A stretch of 64,000 bases of DNA from Lingula anatina (taxonomy: Eukaryota > Brachiopoda > Lingulata > Lingulida > Lingulidae): assembly GCF_001039355.2 (NCBI RefSeq), contig NW_019775214.1, positions 151,669 through 215,668 of the forward strand. The letters are read 5' to 3'. Position 1 is the stretch's first letter. Each line of letters opens with the position of its first letter. Below the pieces are notes generated by a model. It was given only the letters and a program-made list of their open reading frames with translations, made no database searches and was not told the origin of the DNA. The position numbers and the translations under genes are program-made. Of this stretch, positions 1-14,400 are shown piece after piece.

Positions 1-328
1 GTTGAATTTGCAGTTTAACATAATGTACTTTTGCATCAGAATTGACAGTAGTACCCTATTTTGTTTTTTCCTTCTTTTTGTCTGTACATTTGACAGCTTT
101 GCTGCCTTGTTTTTTTTTCATCATCAATTTTCAGGGTGCCCCCCCCCCCCCCCACACACACACACACACACACACAATTCACATATCTTTTTCCTTTTGT
201 AAGAAAAATCAAATTTCTCTGTGGTCTTTGGTGAAGTCTATATTCCTATTATTTAATTTGACTTAATACTCGTTTCTAGATTTCTGCTATTAGATTTTTA
301 TCTTATTCTTTATTTCCCTTTTTTTCAG
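1..328. other. Intron at left edge (DLG5), with C-run and CA microsatellite
   Basis: No exon is recognisable before the splice acceptor at 327-328. The stretch holds a run of C at about 139-153 followed directly by an (AC)n tract to about 176. It is read as the intron upstream of the first visible DLG5 exon; the 5' half of the gene lies outside the window. Confidence 0.7.
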
Positions 329-3300
329 GTCATTCGTCGAAGAAAGTGCACCACTAAAGCAGTACAACCAGTGCATTTGAACATATCTGGCAACAAGCGT
401 AAGCTAGTTTCGTTTTCGCATATGGATAATTTTAAGAAACCAGTCATTACATGATATACCTTGTTCCCAAATGCTGAATGATTTGTTTGATTATGATAAA
501 GTCTGCAAACTCATAATATTTGGATCAATCAACTGGAAAGTGGGAGAAGTATAGCTATGCGTTTGTTTTCTCCATATAAAAGCCCTGCCATGATTGTTTA
601 TCCAAGACCTCATACTACTTCCTGGTCTGCTGTTTATCAGTTATTTGCGAATGAATACCTTGACTTTTGTCTGTAGTCTCTTAACACAAACACCATAAAC
701 TGTCTGAGTGTGAATTTTCAATATATGTTACACAATTTGGAATCAGAAAGCTGGTTATTCTGTCTTTATATGATTTCAACAGTATTTAGTCTCCAAATTT
801 AATGTGCATTTATTCTAAAAAGTGGAATGCAAATCCCTGTCCATATTTGCAGAGATAGGTATTCACCCAGAGCTTGGTATGTACATTGGAAAGATAGTGC
901 CTGGAACAGCTGCTGCCAGAGAGAGCAATCTGGCCGTGGGAGATCGTCTTTTGACTGTGAGTACAACTGTAGCATTGCGGAGCTTGATTATCAAGAATAT
1001 CAGCATTCTGTACCAAATTCATTGCAATGTTTAATCTTCTCTCACTCTTATTTAAAAAACATTTGCCATTTAAAATTATCCTGAGATAAGTCAAATTGCC
1101 TAACATCTTTTTTGTACCTACTTAAAATCTTATGAGTATACATTTCCTGTCAAAAACTGCCCCCTCGCCCAGGTGAAGCTGTTTTAGATAACACCTCTTT
1201 GAAATTTTTCATGTTGAATAGTTATTAAAGATATTTTCATATTCTTTTGACAGGTAAATGGTCGCTCAGTAGATGGAAAATCTGTGTCAGATGTACTGTC
1301 CATTATGGAGAGCAACAGCGATTGTCTTAGTCTCAATGTACAGAAGTTTATTCCGGTGCCAAGTTCATTTCTCCCATCTGGGTGCCAGAGCAACCAAAAC
1401 CTTATGGAGGGGATACAAGCCACCCCTCAGACTGTAGAAACTACCATCGGCTCACAACGATTTCCTAAATTTTGGATCGACAACAGTTCAAAGCAGAACA
1501 GTGCTTCTAATAAAGGATCTCAGTCGGGGAGTTCCGAGTGCTCCACTCCAGGTCACACACCGAGAAAGTTTGGAAAGAAAGACGAAAACAAGGAAAATAT
1601 TCCCGAGAAACGGAGTTCTCATCATGAGAACTTCATCACCTTAGCATGGGACAAACTTGTGAATCGTTCCAGGCATAAACAAGAGAAAGAGCGACTCAGC
1701 AAAAGTGGCACTGCCATCACCGACACCAGTCTTAAAACTGCAGAGGAAGATGCTCTTACACAGCTCAATTCGGTGCTGGACGATATTGACTACAAACCCC
1801 GTGTAGAAAAACGAAAGCGTGTGAAGATTGAAGAGAATGGAGGTACCTGGCCAAAATATAGGGGTGCTTTAGAATTCACCAGTGCGGGGACCATTTCACT
1901 GGTACCAGGGGAGCACAAGAAAAAAGAGCGACCAGGAATACCAGAGATGTTGTCACAGCAAACTCCAAATCAACAACAACAGCTGCAAGAGCAACAGAAA
2001 CAGCAACCGCAACAATATGCATCCCCAAGATCAGCTTATCCAAAGATGACTCAAAATATCCCTGGAGTTTCTTCCATTGGACGGGACACAAACAAGTCCC
2101 ATCATTTCCCAGTGAAAGTCCATAGTCCGCAGAACTCCTCTGACATGTCTGCCAAATACGGACCCAGTTTTGTGGTGGAGAAACCCCCACAAAAACCACT
2201 TCATTCATCGTCACAGCACGGCCATAGTAGCAAGCCAAAGTATCCCAAAGCCACAGTGAAGCACAGTTCAGTAGACGAGATCAGCTCTGATGGAGAAAAG
2301 CGTTTTGAACCGCTTCATTACCCGAACACTTCTACACCTGACATGGACTTCTCAGTCACTTCAGGACACAACAATTATTATCCCTCGCCACGACATAGGC
2401 CAACGTCAGCGCCATCCAACAAACGAGGCCCAGGCCACCGACCCCCAATTAATGCCACCTACAGTAGTCCCATCGCAAAGCCAGGGTCGTTGGAGGTTCA
2501 ACCCATGTACCTACCAAACCAACAAAAGACTTACGGCACTCAGCCAACTTCTCCACGAGATAAGATTTCGCCATTATCAAACAAGCTGCAGGAACGAGCT
2601 GCAGGGTACCACCCAGCTTCTTACCAAGGCATGGTGAAGTCACAGCCTGTATATACTCCAAGGTCAGTTTTCAACTCTGCTTCTTCCTCATCTTGAAACT
2701 AAGAGATTTACTTGCAGTTAAACTGGGGCTCTGCTTTATATTGAGTAGGTTTCCATGTAAGTAGTTCTGTATCTGAGGTTCTATTATTTCTGTTGTTCTT
2801 GTTTCCAGTTCAACAGCCCACCATCGGCGAACATCCCCCAATGTGTATGGACAACCTCAGTCAGTTGGTCCTCTCTTCCCATCTACTAGTCAACCAACTT
2901 CCCCGCGAGTTACGTCTCCTCCTGGAATTCACCAACGTCCCGAGCCACTGAGGTCTTATATACGCCATGAACCCTACAGTACATCTCCCTCGCCATCATT
3001 TGTAAGTTTAAATTTCCTAATTGTTCTGCTTGCTTTGGTTATGGTTTCTGCCTTTGTGAAGTGTTATTAAGGCTATAGAATATTATAAATATACAGTGGA
3101 TTTCTGTTTGCCTGAAGGAATGTTCCTTTGGATCAGATAATTGATATGGCTGAAAACCTGTAGCTAATAGGGCTCACATAACAGTTGGTCAAAATTTTCA
3201 GCATTTAAATACTGAAACCATGTTAGAGGAAGCAAGGAGAAATTAACAGTTGGTGAGGCCTCCTCCTGTAATCTTGTGAAACCATGAAAGTCAAACATTT

Positions 3301-6300
3301 TGCCCATGCAAGCACTATTTAAAATGTGTTATGTACATATTGGGTGATTATATGATGTTTAACCGTATTGGTATTGGGTGAATATATGATGTTTTACCAT
3401 ATTGATATTGCGTCTTGTTTAACCATATGCATGTGTATTGATGTTAACAGAGCAGCAGTACAGTGGACAGAGCCACCCCGACCCCAAGCGAGGAACAGTT
3501 TCCATACGGAGGCGTCTCTGCTCCTAAAGCGTACCACAGCAGTGGACAGTTGGAGCACAGCGATGGTTTCTCAACCTTCCCAAAACGAGGCCATCATCAC
3601 CCGCATCACACTGCTCGCATTCGCATTCCTTCGCAAGATTCTGTCAATAATTCCGTCAGCAAGATCATTTGGTCTGCTGGCTCTTGTAAGTGAAAAGTAC
3701 ATTGTCTTACTGTGTGAAAATCTGAAATCTCAGTCTATTATAAAGTAACTAAGAGAAGAAAGTTTGTATGTGTGTGACAGTGGGAGTGAAATCAGTAGTT
3801 TGATGTTTGTGTAGTTTATTCTTAAAATGAAAAAAATTATTAGGATATAAGTCCACAGCTTTGATATATTTCTGTGTCCCATCACACTGAGTCCATTTTC
3901 CCTAGTTTGCTTTTGGAAACTTTTCATTGTATTAGAATGTAGAATTTCTATTTGACTGTGGTATATTTCAGTGTCAGATCGCAGCAGTCCCATGTCACCA
4001 TATTTACACCTTGAACATCCTGGCACTAACAGCTCAACAGGCTCCATTCCTTCCGTTGAACCTCCCAGGACAAGAAAGAAGTAAGCTAAAACATAGGACT
4101 TGAAGCAAAAGTCATGTCAGACTACAGATTACAGAGCAACTGATATAACAAAAGTTTGATATGCAGTTGATATTGGTGACTTTCATTAGGTATCAATTGA
4201 CTATTAACTCTAATAAAAGCACGATGAAGTGAATATGACAGTGTTTGCACTGTAGCTCTATATATCAAGTATGGTAGGTCTATAGTTAGTGCAAATTTAC
4301 AAGGCACACAATTTGTTATTTCTTAAAATGTTGTTCTCAATTTCTTTAGACCTGAGATTGGGGAGACCAGACATATCAGCATTGAGAAAACATTTCAACC
4401 ACTGGGTATTCAAATCAAGCCAGGGAAGAATGGCAGCGGCATCTTTATATCTTCCGTGGGACAGAACAGCCTGGCCAAGCACTATGGTCTGGAAGTTGGA
4501 GACCAGATTCTGGAGGTTAGTAGAAGTTTCATGTCAGCAATAGGTTCTTTTGTTATAAAAACTGTATGAGGGTTTTTATATATATGTAAATTGTAGTTAT
4601 GCTGTATATAAATTTACGGATTGGTAATATTCCATTAGTAAGTTGATTTCTTTGGTAAGGTCAACACAATTACACTGCAGTGCACAATATCTGTGGGACA
4701 GCATGTAAGTGGTATGTTACTGCAGGTTTTGAAAGTTACCACATGAAATGCAGTCCTTTAAATAAATCTTATGCTTTATCCTGAAAAAATGTTTCATTGT
4801 TAGGATAAAAGCAATTCCTGGGTTACTCAGTTATCTATTTGGATATCTTTAAACATAAAAAGCAATCCAAGACAACATTTGCTTTATATAAATAATTTGG
4901 ATCTTAATGATGTTTTGGGGTTTTTGTTTCCAGGTGTGTGGTCTTAGTTTAAGAACTGCCAATGAGACCCAGGCTGCCATAGTATTGAGGCAATGTGGAG
5001 ACAGCATGACAATGCTTGTGCAATACCTGCCTGATAGTGAGTTGTGTTTTTGTCTTTGGAGGAGAGGGGAATGAAATAGAGATCTATAGTAAAGTAAAAG
5101 TATAGCAATTGTAAAGGGATGCTAAAATGGAATTTTTATTTGTGAAAATTTTTTTTAATTATTTAAAATATTATGCTGTAGATTCAAGCTAATTTTATGT
5201 TTGAATCAAAAGTCCATTTTGCAATATCCAATTAAATATATTATCTATGTATAGAGTGGTTTATTATGATGATGATGTATTTGATATAAATTCCTAATCA
5301 TTCTTCCTTTCAGAATTTGAAGACAATGGAGAAGATAGTGGGTCCAGTCAGTCCTCTAGGGCCACCTCTCCCGCCACCTCCCCCAAGCTGGTAAAGCATG
5401 GCAGCAATGAGACCATCACTTCCTCTACACCAACTAATTCACCAAGAAACAATCCAAATAACCAGAGGTACAGCTTGTATAGTGTCAATGATATTTAATT
5501 TTTTAAGTAGAATTTGTGTACCAAAATCTTTACATACTGATCTTCCTATCGAATGCTAGAATATTCCAATGGAATAATATTTAACACACTGGGCTTTGAT
5601 ATTATATGATGTGATGTGTTTTTGTGTTACTGTAAAAATCTGTTTTTATTGATGTTTGTAAAATATGCTGAGAAAAGCTGCTTTAGGTTGCTGCAAATCA
5701 GCGCTCAATATGTCGGGTTGTCTCAGGCAAAAAATCTGCCATAAATTGATCTTGAACTATCAAAAATGAGTGACTCACTGTGGCGCCCTCTATAGTTCCA
5801 GTAGCCAAGACAGCCATGTTCCAATGGAGCCCAGGTTTGTGTTCCTCCAGAAGTCTGCTGCCTCCAGCCTGGGTATCAGCCTGATAGGGGGCAACGCTGT
5901 GGGCATCTTTGTTCACGAAGTCCAGAAGGACAGTGTGGCATGTGGACCAAATGGCTTACGATGTGGAGACCAGATACTAGAGGTATTTACTGACTGAACA
6001 GCAATGACAGTCTTTTATGCACTGTCTTTGAAACCTGTGTATTGAGTTGCCACCATCTTGTCATTGTTCTTTGCTGATGCACTGAGGGAAACTCACACAT
6101 TTTTCTTTCCAAATTATTTGTAGCTCTGCAGTGTGGAATAATATGGGATTGGCCTCCTAATTTATTATGGTAGATTTATTTTTGGAAAAAATGAAGTACG
6201 TATATCAAAATGATTTTATTTTACTCTGTTAAACCAAGTACCGTGTTTAGTGTATGTGGTGACACTAAAGTCTACAAACCATTAAGGTTAAGGTACATCT

Positions 6301-6501
6301 GGTCATTTCAGTTCAATGGTGTTGATCTCCGGTCAGCCACAGCAGAGCAGGCAGCCCATGAATTGTCCAAACCTTCTGAAAGAGTGACCATTCTAGCCAG
6401 ATATGATATAGTCAGTAAGTATCATCAGAAAAACACAGACATTTTACCATGTCCATAAATAAATGAGTGGGGCACTGGTTTGTCAGTTTTTTATCTTGAA
6501 T

Positions 6502-6560
<59 letters not shown>

Positions 6561-9500
6561 TTAGTTTTGTTTTTGGAAAGTGTGCAGATTAGCCACAACT
6601 CGGAACATTTGAATACATCATAAATATCAGTATTCAACAGTTATGCAGTGAAATACTTCTTAGATATTTTTGTGGAATAGTAATGAAATTAAACCTTTAC
6701 AACTGTGACTATTGTTGTGTAGCAAATTCCTCCATGTATTTTAACAACAACCATTGACCAAAGTGAGTCATTATTTTTATAACTGTTCAATAATCCATCC
6801 ACAGGATATAACAAAATAAGAGACCAGCCAGGAGATTCATTTTATATCCGTACCCTATTTGATCGCCAAGCTGAAAATGAAGGGGAACTGAGCTTTAAGC
6901 GTGATGATGTTCTGTACATAGAAGACACTTTATACAATGGCATGCCTGGCACATGGAAAGCATGGCTTGTGGATGACGAGGGCAACAAATTACAGTGTGG
7001 GACCATTCCTTCCAAATACAGGTAAGATTGGTTGTGTTCTTTTGTAAGGTTCTCAGGATTATGATTTTTAAACAAGTTGGGTATTCTGTTTTAGCAACTG
7101 CATTTAATTGTACGGTTGTTTTTATAAATACTCAAAGATAATGGAATTGGCCAGATGGAATAATTTCTTTCATGTGTTTCTCCTGATTTAAGTAAAGAAC
7201 CAGGCTAATTCACCCTCCTTGTTGTCTCTTTTAGAATGGAGGATGAGCTTGCCATGAAAAGGAGCCTTTCTGAATCCTTGCAAGAGGAGGAATTGAAAAA
7301 TGCCTCCTCTCGTCGAGGATCTGCCACAGCGAGACGCAGTTTCTTCCGTCGGAAGAAACACCAGAGAAATAATTCCAAGGATAGCCGTGAGCTGGCCTCT
7401 TTCTCAGATGTCTCCATAAATACAGATTCGGTGCCTATTTTAGATGGTAAGTTTCTATAGAAAAAAATAACTTGCCGAAGAATGCAGAAATTAGCTGAAT
7501 GATTTCAGGTTCTGGAATTGTCATTTTTACCTCAGTTTATGTCCATCCATTCAAGCACATAACATTTACAGATTTACTATTAAATCATTATATTTTGTCT
7601 GTACAGCTTGTTAAGAGCTTTTCTTCTTGATCTTTTACTTTTGACATTTCATAAGAACATATTAGCACTGGAATTGTCATTTTAGCTTGGGGGAAGTGTA
7701 ACACATTTTTACTAAGTGATAAGCTATGCTCATTTCTATATTTGCAGATGGAACTGTGCTGACATATCAGAGAGTGGAGAGATTGGACTGTAAGTATTGC
7801 CCAGAACACAATTACACTGGAAAAAAGAAATTAGGAATGACATCAAATAACAAAGGATTAGTAGTATCTTTCTATAAATTTTAATGTGTTTGAGTGATAA
7901 TTAGCTAATGATTTTGATTAAAATTATATTTGTTGGTTTTAGTGTAAAGTTATTAAACTGATCATTATTTTGAAGCCTTTAATAACCTTTATAGAGAATT
8001 TTTATTCTTGTATAGCCTCAGCCAATGCCTTAAAATAAACAATATAAGAAAGAAAGGAAACCATGTCTTATATAAACTGAATCTTCTCTTCAGGTGCTGG
8101 ACATGGAGGGAGGGGGCATCTTACTTATCTAATCTTAATTCAGTTCTTTTTATGTACACAATGTTGCAGAAAAAAAAAAGAAAATTGTTGTCTCTCTTTT
8201 TTTAGATAAAGTGTGTCGCCCAGTTATGATCCTTGGACCCCTGGCAGAGCCATTGATTAATAAACTTACTTCCGAGTCCCCAGACAAATATTGTCGCTGT
8301 GAATCAAGTAAGTTGTGAAAAACAACAACAAAACACTTCTGTTTTTGAGTGTGTGAAACTGTCACTGATAAGACTACAATAAAAAACGGATAGTATTTGA
8401 TAGAAATGGTATTCAAGCCAGTGAGAGCATGCAAAGAGGCTTGAGACACAATTTTGCCAATGTTTTGTGCCAAATTTTGTTTAACACTGCAAGCATGTGG
8501 GATAATTGTCAAATTAAAATCAGAGCATAGGAGTTTAAAATCTTCAGTTTTAATTTTCACGAAAGATTCATTGCTCTGACATATGTATAAATAAATATTC
8601 TGGTTTTTTGATGCCACCATCTTTTTGAAACCTGAGTAATTTGCATCTTTCTCACAGTGCCAATGAAAGCCTTAGCAGGCAGTGTGGAAAAAGCATTATC
8701 TGACGGCCAGTTGGTGGACTACCGTATAAAAGACGACCATTATGAGTGCATCACTGTAGAGGCAGTCAAGCAAATTGTTGAAAAGGTAAAATTATATTAA
8801 TTACAGAATTATTTTAACCAGGACTGGGTCAGATGATAACCTTGATGTTCATTTTTGCAACTTACAAATGTTAAAAAGAAGGAAGTTATGAGGGATAAGA
8901 ATAATACGAAATTAAAGATAGTTTCATCTGAAAGTTTCCTCCCTTATTTTTTCCAAATGGACTTTTTTGTATCTGAATGCCTCTACAAATATTATGTTAG
9001 TTGTGTTTAATAATACTGGTTTTAGCATATTAGAGGATATAGGTAAAGGATAAAATTGTTTGCTTTCAGAATCGCCATGCCATGCTGGATGTTAGCGCCC
9101 ATGCCATAGAGAGACTCCATCGCCTACAGATCTATCCCATAGTGCTTTACTGCAAACACAAGTCATCTAAAGAACTGAGGTATGCAGATTGTCTAAACCT
9201 GCCTGCAGTATGATAGCTGTATTCAAATGTTGTGGCCATTTGGACTGGTTGATTTTGTGTGTGAATGTGCTGGCAGACACAGTATTCATAAGTTTTTATT
9301 GATTGGTTGATTGAGTGAATGATTGATTGATTCTTGGGCTTTCGATGATAAATTATTTTGGTTTTACCTGCAGGGAGGTGAAGGACACAAGATTTTTACC
9401 AGAGAAGATGACCAGTAAAAGTGCAAAGCAGCTGTATGAACAGTTCCAGAAAGTAGAACAGGATTGCAGGCATTTATTTTCAAGTAAGATATTTCATGGC

Positions 9501-10035
9501 CTACTATTTTTTTCTTAAAAATAATACTCTCATTCATTTTCCTGTAAAAGTTAGCATTTATTTTATAATTTGAAAGTTCATATTTCATTATTTTCATTAA
9601 AAAGTATGGTATATGCCTCCTTAATTTGCATTATAATATGTTTGAAAGTATGATAAAACATTATCCTTCAAAATGAACATTATGGTTTGAAGTTGCTCAT
9701 ACATTCAAACATATATGTTTTGAGTATGAGTAGCAGTAACTAGTAAGCAGTGAAAAATTTCCACATTTTGAAACCCACGTTTGTATAGTTAACCTACAGT
9801 TCATTTTCAATAGTTTTTCACTTTTAAATTTGTTAAGGGTATGTGTAAAGTCAGCTCTGATTTTATGTACACAAGGCCTAAAATTCAGATCAGTGGGATT
9901 AATAGCATGTTTTGTTCTCTTCATTCAGGTATGGTCCAAGGGGGCAATAGCTTGGCGTACATGTCCACCCAGATCAAGTCAGCCATTGACATTGAGCAGA
10001 AGAAGACCATTTGGGTGCCATCGGGGAATATCTGA
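329..10035 (+). CDS. DLG5: Disks large homolog 5 (Dlg5), 3' part, 19 exons, complete C-terminus
   Basis: MAGUK scaffold protein of cell junctions and polarity. Exons: 329-398, 853-956, 1254-2662, 2809-3001, 3451-3685, 3972-4080, 4350-4515, 4934-5036, 5314-5467, 5796-5982, 6312-6414, 6805-7021, 7235-7446, 7748-7789, 8206-8307, 8658-8785, 9070-9179, 9374-9483, 9929-10035. They join in one frame into 1286 codons plus TGA. Order of domains by visible residue: PDZ (about 12-100, family PDZ2), a long Ser/Pro/Gln-rich linker encoded mainly by the 1409-nt exon, PDZ3 (about 705-795), PDZ4 (about 855-945), SH3 (about 950-1016), a basic hook with the motif RRSFFRRKK, and a guanylate kinase-like domain (about 1100-1286) beginning RPVMILGPL. 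That last motif replaces the ATP-binding P-loop, so the domain should be catalytically dead, as in other MAGUKs. Upstream exons lie off the left edge. Exons 5-19 are repeated at 11497-18139. Confidence 0.93.
3338..3405. repeat. 34-bp imperfect tandem repeat, copy A only
   Basis: Two adjacent 34-bp units start at 3338 and 3372, each opening with TATTGGGTGA and continuing ATATGATGTTT. Copy B of the duplication (around 11418) has only one unit, so this accounts for the change of offset from 8080 to 8046 just before exon 5. It lies in intron 4. Confidence 0.85.
6501..6562. repeat. (TTTA)n microsatellite in DLG5 intron 11, copy A
   Basis: About fifteen TTTA units. In the corresponding place in copy B (about 14580-14612) the tract is much shorter and is a mixture of TTTA and GTTT units. 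The two copies therefore carry different microsatellite alleles. Confidence 0.9.
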
Positions 10036-11258
10036 GGCACAGTTTTCGAGGCAAATGTCTGTCAAACTTTTAAAGAAGGATGCTTTCACAGAAGATTGCC
10101 ACTGCATTGGTATTGGAGTTTGATGATGGTTGACAAAGAAGCAAAATAAACATAATGGACAAATTCTCATGCATAGATTGTGAAAGGAAACTCTCCTTTG
10201 GTTTTCAGGATTCCCACAATGCTTCAACGGAATGGTTTTAATGGACAGTTTGGGGATAAAAAGCTCTTTTCACCACCAGGTGAACAGTTTACTTATAACT
10301 TTCACAGAAATCTTATATTGGTCGTGGGTGTTTTACAAAAATGTTGATCGTTTCTCATTGAATGTGAAATATACGATGCACATTATCTCTATACACATGA
10401 CTGACATATGAATCTGCTCATTAAAAAAAGCCATTCCTCTTTTCACAATTGATAGAAAAACAAACCTCAGCAATATGTATTTAATTTTCGAAAATGGTTT
10501 ATTTTTATGTCAGAGCATGTGGTGCTTTTCATGTTGCTTGATTGCCAAACTTTATTAGGTGGACATAAATGTGACTCTTGGCAAAACATGCTTGAAGGAG
10601 GGTACAAGAAGCTGTAAGAAAACAGACTTACACCAAGAAAATACACTTTTTATGCCATGACAAACTGTTTCAAGACAAACGGAAATATGATCAGAAAATC
10701 AAATAAATGTTTATTCAAAATGTACAATGGTGAGCTTAAATGGCATAGTGAGATGTAGTTTTTAGATAATAATTTAGCTGTAGTGTCATTCAGGCTAGCT
10801 GTGGCATGCAGCCCTTGCCTGCGGTGGCGGGTTGAGGCATAGCATGTTCCATTGACGTACTGCAGAAAAGCCTTGATATTTGATGGTGTAATGTAAAAGG
10901 GCTTTTACTGCAATCAAAACATTCATATTGATCTCATTGCCACGCCAAAGGCTTTTTGATGTGTTTTTCCCTGCCACAGGGTGATGTGAGTGAAGTGGCT
11001 TATTAAATTGGAGTTATAGATGCAGTTGACTTTAGAAAAGTGATGTGGGGATTTTACCATGGTTTTTTCCAGTTTTGCACGTGTTACATAAGAATGTAAG
11101 CGTGGGCAATTGACCTTTTTGTTTGTTTGTTTTTTTCTTTATGATTAAGCTGGTCCCAGTTTGCTTTATATGTGAAGAAGTAGCAAACTTTCCACTCTCT
11201 CTCTCCCTCTCTCAGCAAACTGTTCTAATTCAGAAGTGGAACATCCAAGTTGCTGTCA
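10036..11258 (+). other. DLG5 3' UTR / downstream flank, copy A
   Basis: Starts after the TGA at 10033-10035. AATAAA-like sequences occur in the 10140s and around 10700, but which one is used cannot be told. No other gene is seen. The sequence stops at the n at 11259 in the middle of a stretch that continues smoothly in copy B. Confidence 0.6.
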
Positions 11259-11259
11259 N
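11259..11259. other. Single ambiguous base at the junction of the two DLG5 copies
   Basis: The only isolated n in the window. Left of it the sequence matches copy B up to about 19356 and would be expected to continue as there. Right of it the sequence jumps back to the position matching 3180-3181 in intron 4. A lone n placed exactly at the break is the mark of two contig ends joined by assembly software. Confidence 0.9.
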
Positions 11260-11496
11260 AACAGTTGGTCAAAATTTTCAGCATTTAAATACTGAAACCA
11301 TGTTAGAGGAAGCAAGGAGAAATTAACAGTTGGTGAGGCCTCCTCCTGTAATCTTGTGAAACCATGAAAGTCAAACATTTTGCCCATGCAAGCACTATTT
11401 AAAATGTGTTATGTACATATTGGGTGATTATATGATGTTTTACCATATTGATATTGCGTCTTGTTTAACCATATGCATGTGTATTGATGTTAACAG

Positions 11497-14400
11497 AGCA
11501 GCAGTACAGTGGACAGAGCCACCCCGACCCCAAGCGAGGAACAGTTTCCATACGGAGGCGTCTCTGCTCCTAAAGCGTACCACAGCAGTGGACAGTTGGA
11601 GCACAGCGATGGTTTCTCAACCTTCCCAAAACGAGGCCATCATCACCCGCATCACACTGCTCGCATTCGCATTCCTTCGCAAGATTCTGTCAATAATTCC
11701 GTCAGCAAGATCATTTGGTCTGCTGGCTCTTGTAAGTGAAAAGTACATTGTCTTACTGTGTGAAAATCTGAAATCTCAGTCTATTATAAAGTAACTAAGA
11801 GAAGAAAGTTTGTATGTGTGTGACAGCGTGAGTGAAATCAGTAGTTTGATGTTTGTGTAGTTTATTCTTAAAATGAAAAAAATTATTAGGATATAAGTCC
11901 ACAGCTTTGATATATTTCTGTGTCCCATCACACTGAGTCCATTTTCCCTAGTTTGCTTTTGGAAACTTTTCATTGTATTAGAATGTAGAATTTCTATTTG
12001 ACTGCGGTATATTTCAGTGTCAGATCGCAGCAGTCCCATGTCACCATATTTACACCTTGAACATCCTGGCACTAACAGCTCAACAGGCTCCATTCCTTCC
12101 GTTGAACCTCCCAGGACAAGAAAGAAGTAAGCTAAAACATAGGACTTGTAGCAAAAGTCATGTCAGACTACAGATTACAGAGCAACTGATATAACAAAAG
12201 TTTGATATGCAGTTGATATTGGTGACTTTCATTAGGTATCAATTGACTATTAACTCTAATAAAAGCACGATGAAGTGAATATGACAGTGTTTGCACTGTA
12301 GCTCTATATATCAAGTATGGTAGGTCTATAGTTAGTGCAAATTTACAAGGCACACAATTTGTTATTTCTTAAAATGTTGTTCTCAATTTCTTTAGACCTG
12401 AGATTGGGGAGACCAGACATATCAGCATTGAGAAAACATTTCAACCACTGGGTATTCAAATCAAGCCAGGGAAGAATGGCAGCGGCATCTTTATATCTTC
12501 CGTGGGACAGAACAGCCTGGCCGAGCATTATGGTCTGGAAGTTGGAGACCAGATTCTGGAGGTTAGTAGAAGTTTCATGTCAGCAATAGGTTCTTTTGTT
12601 ATAAAAACTGTATGAGGGTTTTTATATATATGTAAATTGTAGTTATGCTGTATATATATATATATATATATACAGCATAACTACAATTTACGGATTGGTA
12701 ATATTCCATTAGTAAGTTGATTTCTTTGGTAAGGTCAACACAATTACACTGCAGTATACAATATCTGTGGAACAGCATATAAGTGGTATGTTAATGCAGG
12801 TTTTGAAAGTTACCATGTGAAATGCAGTTCTTTAAATGAATCCTAAGTTTTACCCTGAAAATATGTTTCATTGTCAGGAACTTGAATAAAAGCAATTCAG
12901 GGGTTACTCTGTTATTTATTTGGATATCTTTAAACATAAAAAGCAATCCAAGACAACATTTGCTTTATATAAATAATTTGGATCTTAATGATGTTTTGGG
13001 GTTTTTGTTTCCAGGTGTGTGGTCTGAGTTTAAGAACTGCCAATGAGACCCAGGCTGCCATTGTATTGAGGCAATGTGGAGACAGCATGACAATGCTTGT
13101 GCAATACCTGCCTGATAGTGAGTTGTGTTTTTGCCTTTTTAGGAGAGGGGGATGAAATAGAGATCTATAGTAAAGTAAAAGTATAGCAATTGTAAAGGGA
13201 TGCTAAATGGAATTTTTATTTGTGAAAATTTTTTTTTAATTATTTAAAATATTATGCTGTAGATTCAAGCTAATTTTATGTTTGAATCAAAAGTCCATTT
13301 TGCAATATCCAATTAAATATATTATCTATGTATAGAGTGGTTTATTATGATGATGATGTATATGATATAAATTCCTAATCATTCTTCCTTTCAGAATTTG
13401 AAGACAATGGAGAAGATAGTGGGTCCAGTCAGTCCTCTAGGGCCACCTCTCCCGCCACCTCCCCCAAGCTGGTAAAGCATGGCAGCAATGAGACCATCAC
13501 TTCCTCTACACCAACCAATTCACCAAGAAACAATCCTAATAACCAGAGGTACAGCTTGTATAGTGTCAATGATATTTAATTTTTTAAGTAGAATTTGTGT
13601 ACCAAAATCTTTACATACTGATCTTCCTATCGAATGCTAGAATATTCCAATGGAATAATATTTAACACACTGGGCTTTGATATTATATGATGTGATGTGT
13701 TTTTGTGTTACTGTAAAAATCTGTTTTTATTGATGTTTGTAAAATATGCTGAGAAATGCTGCTTTAGGTTGCTGCAAATCAGCGCTCAATATGTCGGGTT
13801 GTCTCAGGCAAAAAATCTGCCATAAATTGATCTTGAACTATCAAAAATGAGTGACTCACTGTGGCGCCCTCTATAGTTCCAGTAGCCAAGACAGCCATGT
13901 TCCAATGGAGCCCAGGTTTGTGTTCCTCCAGAAGTCTGCTGCCTCCAGCCTGGGTATCAGCCTGATAGGGGGCAACGCTGTGGGCATCTTTGTTCACGAA
14001 GTCCAGAAGGACAGTGTGGCATGTGGACCAAATGGCTTACGATGTGGAGACCAGATACTAGAGGTATTTACTGACTGAACAGCAATGACAGTCTTTTATG
14101 CACTGTCTTTGAAACCTGTGTATTGAGTTGCCACCATCTTGTCATTGTTCTTTGCTGATGCACTGAGGGCAACTCACACATTTTTCTTTCCAAATTATTT
14201 GTAGCTCTGCAGTGTGGAATAATATGGGATTGGCCTCCTAATTTATTATGGTAGATTTATTTTTGGAAAAAATGAAGTACGTATATCAAAATGATTTTAT
14301 TTTACTCTGTTAAACCAAGTACTGTGTTTAGTGTATGTGGTGACACTGAAGTCTACAAACCATTAAGGTTAAGGTACATCTGGTCATTTCAGTTCAATGG

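Larger units (their letters stand above)
3181..11258 (+). repeat. 8-kb direct duplication, copy A (DLG5 exons 5-19 and 3' flank)
   Basis: From 3181 the sequence is matched almost base for base by the stretch from 11261, including exons, introns and about 1.2 kb after the stop codon. Offsets drift from 8080 to 8029 to 8100 because of small indels. Copy A ends exactly at the single n at 11259. Coding differences are about a dozen synonymous changes plus one amino-acid change; introns carry scattered substitutions and several structural indels. Confidence 0.95.
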
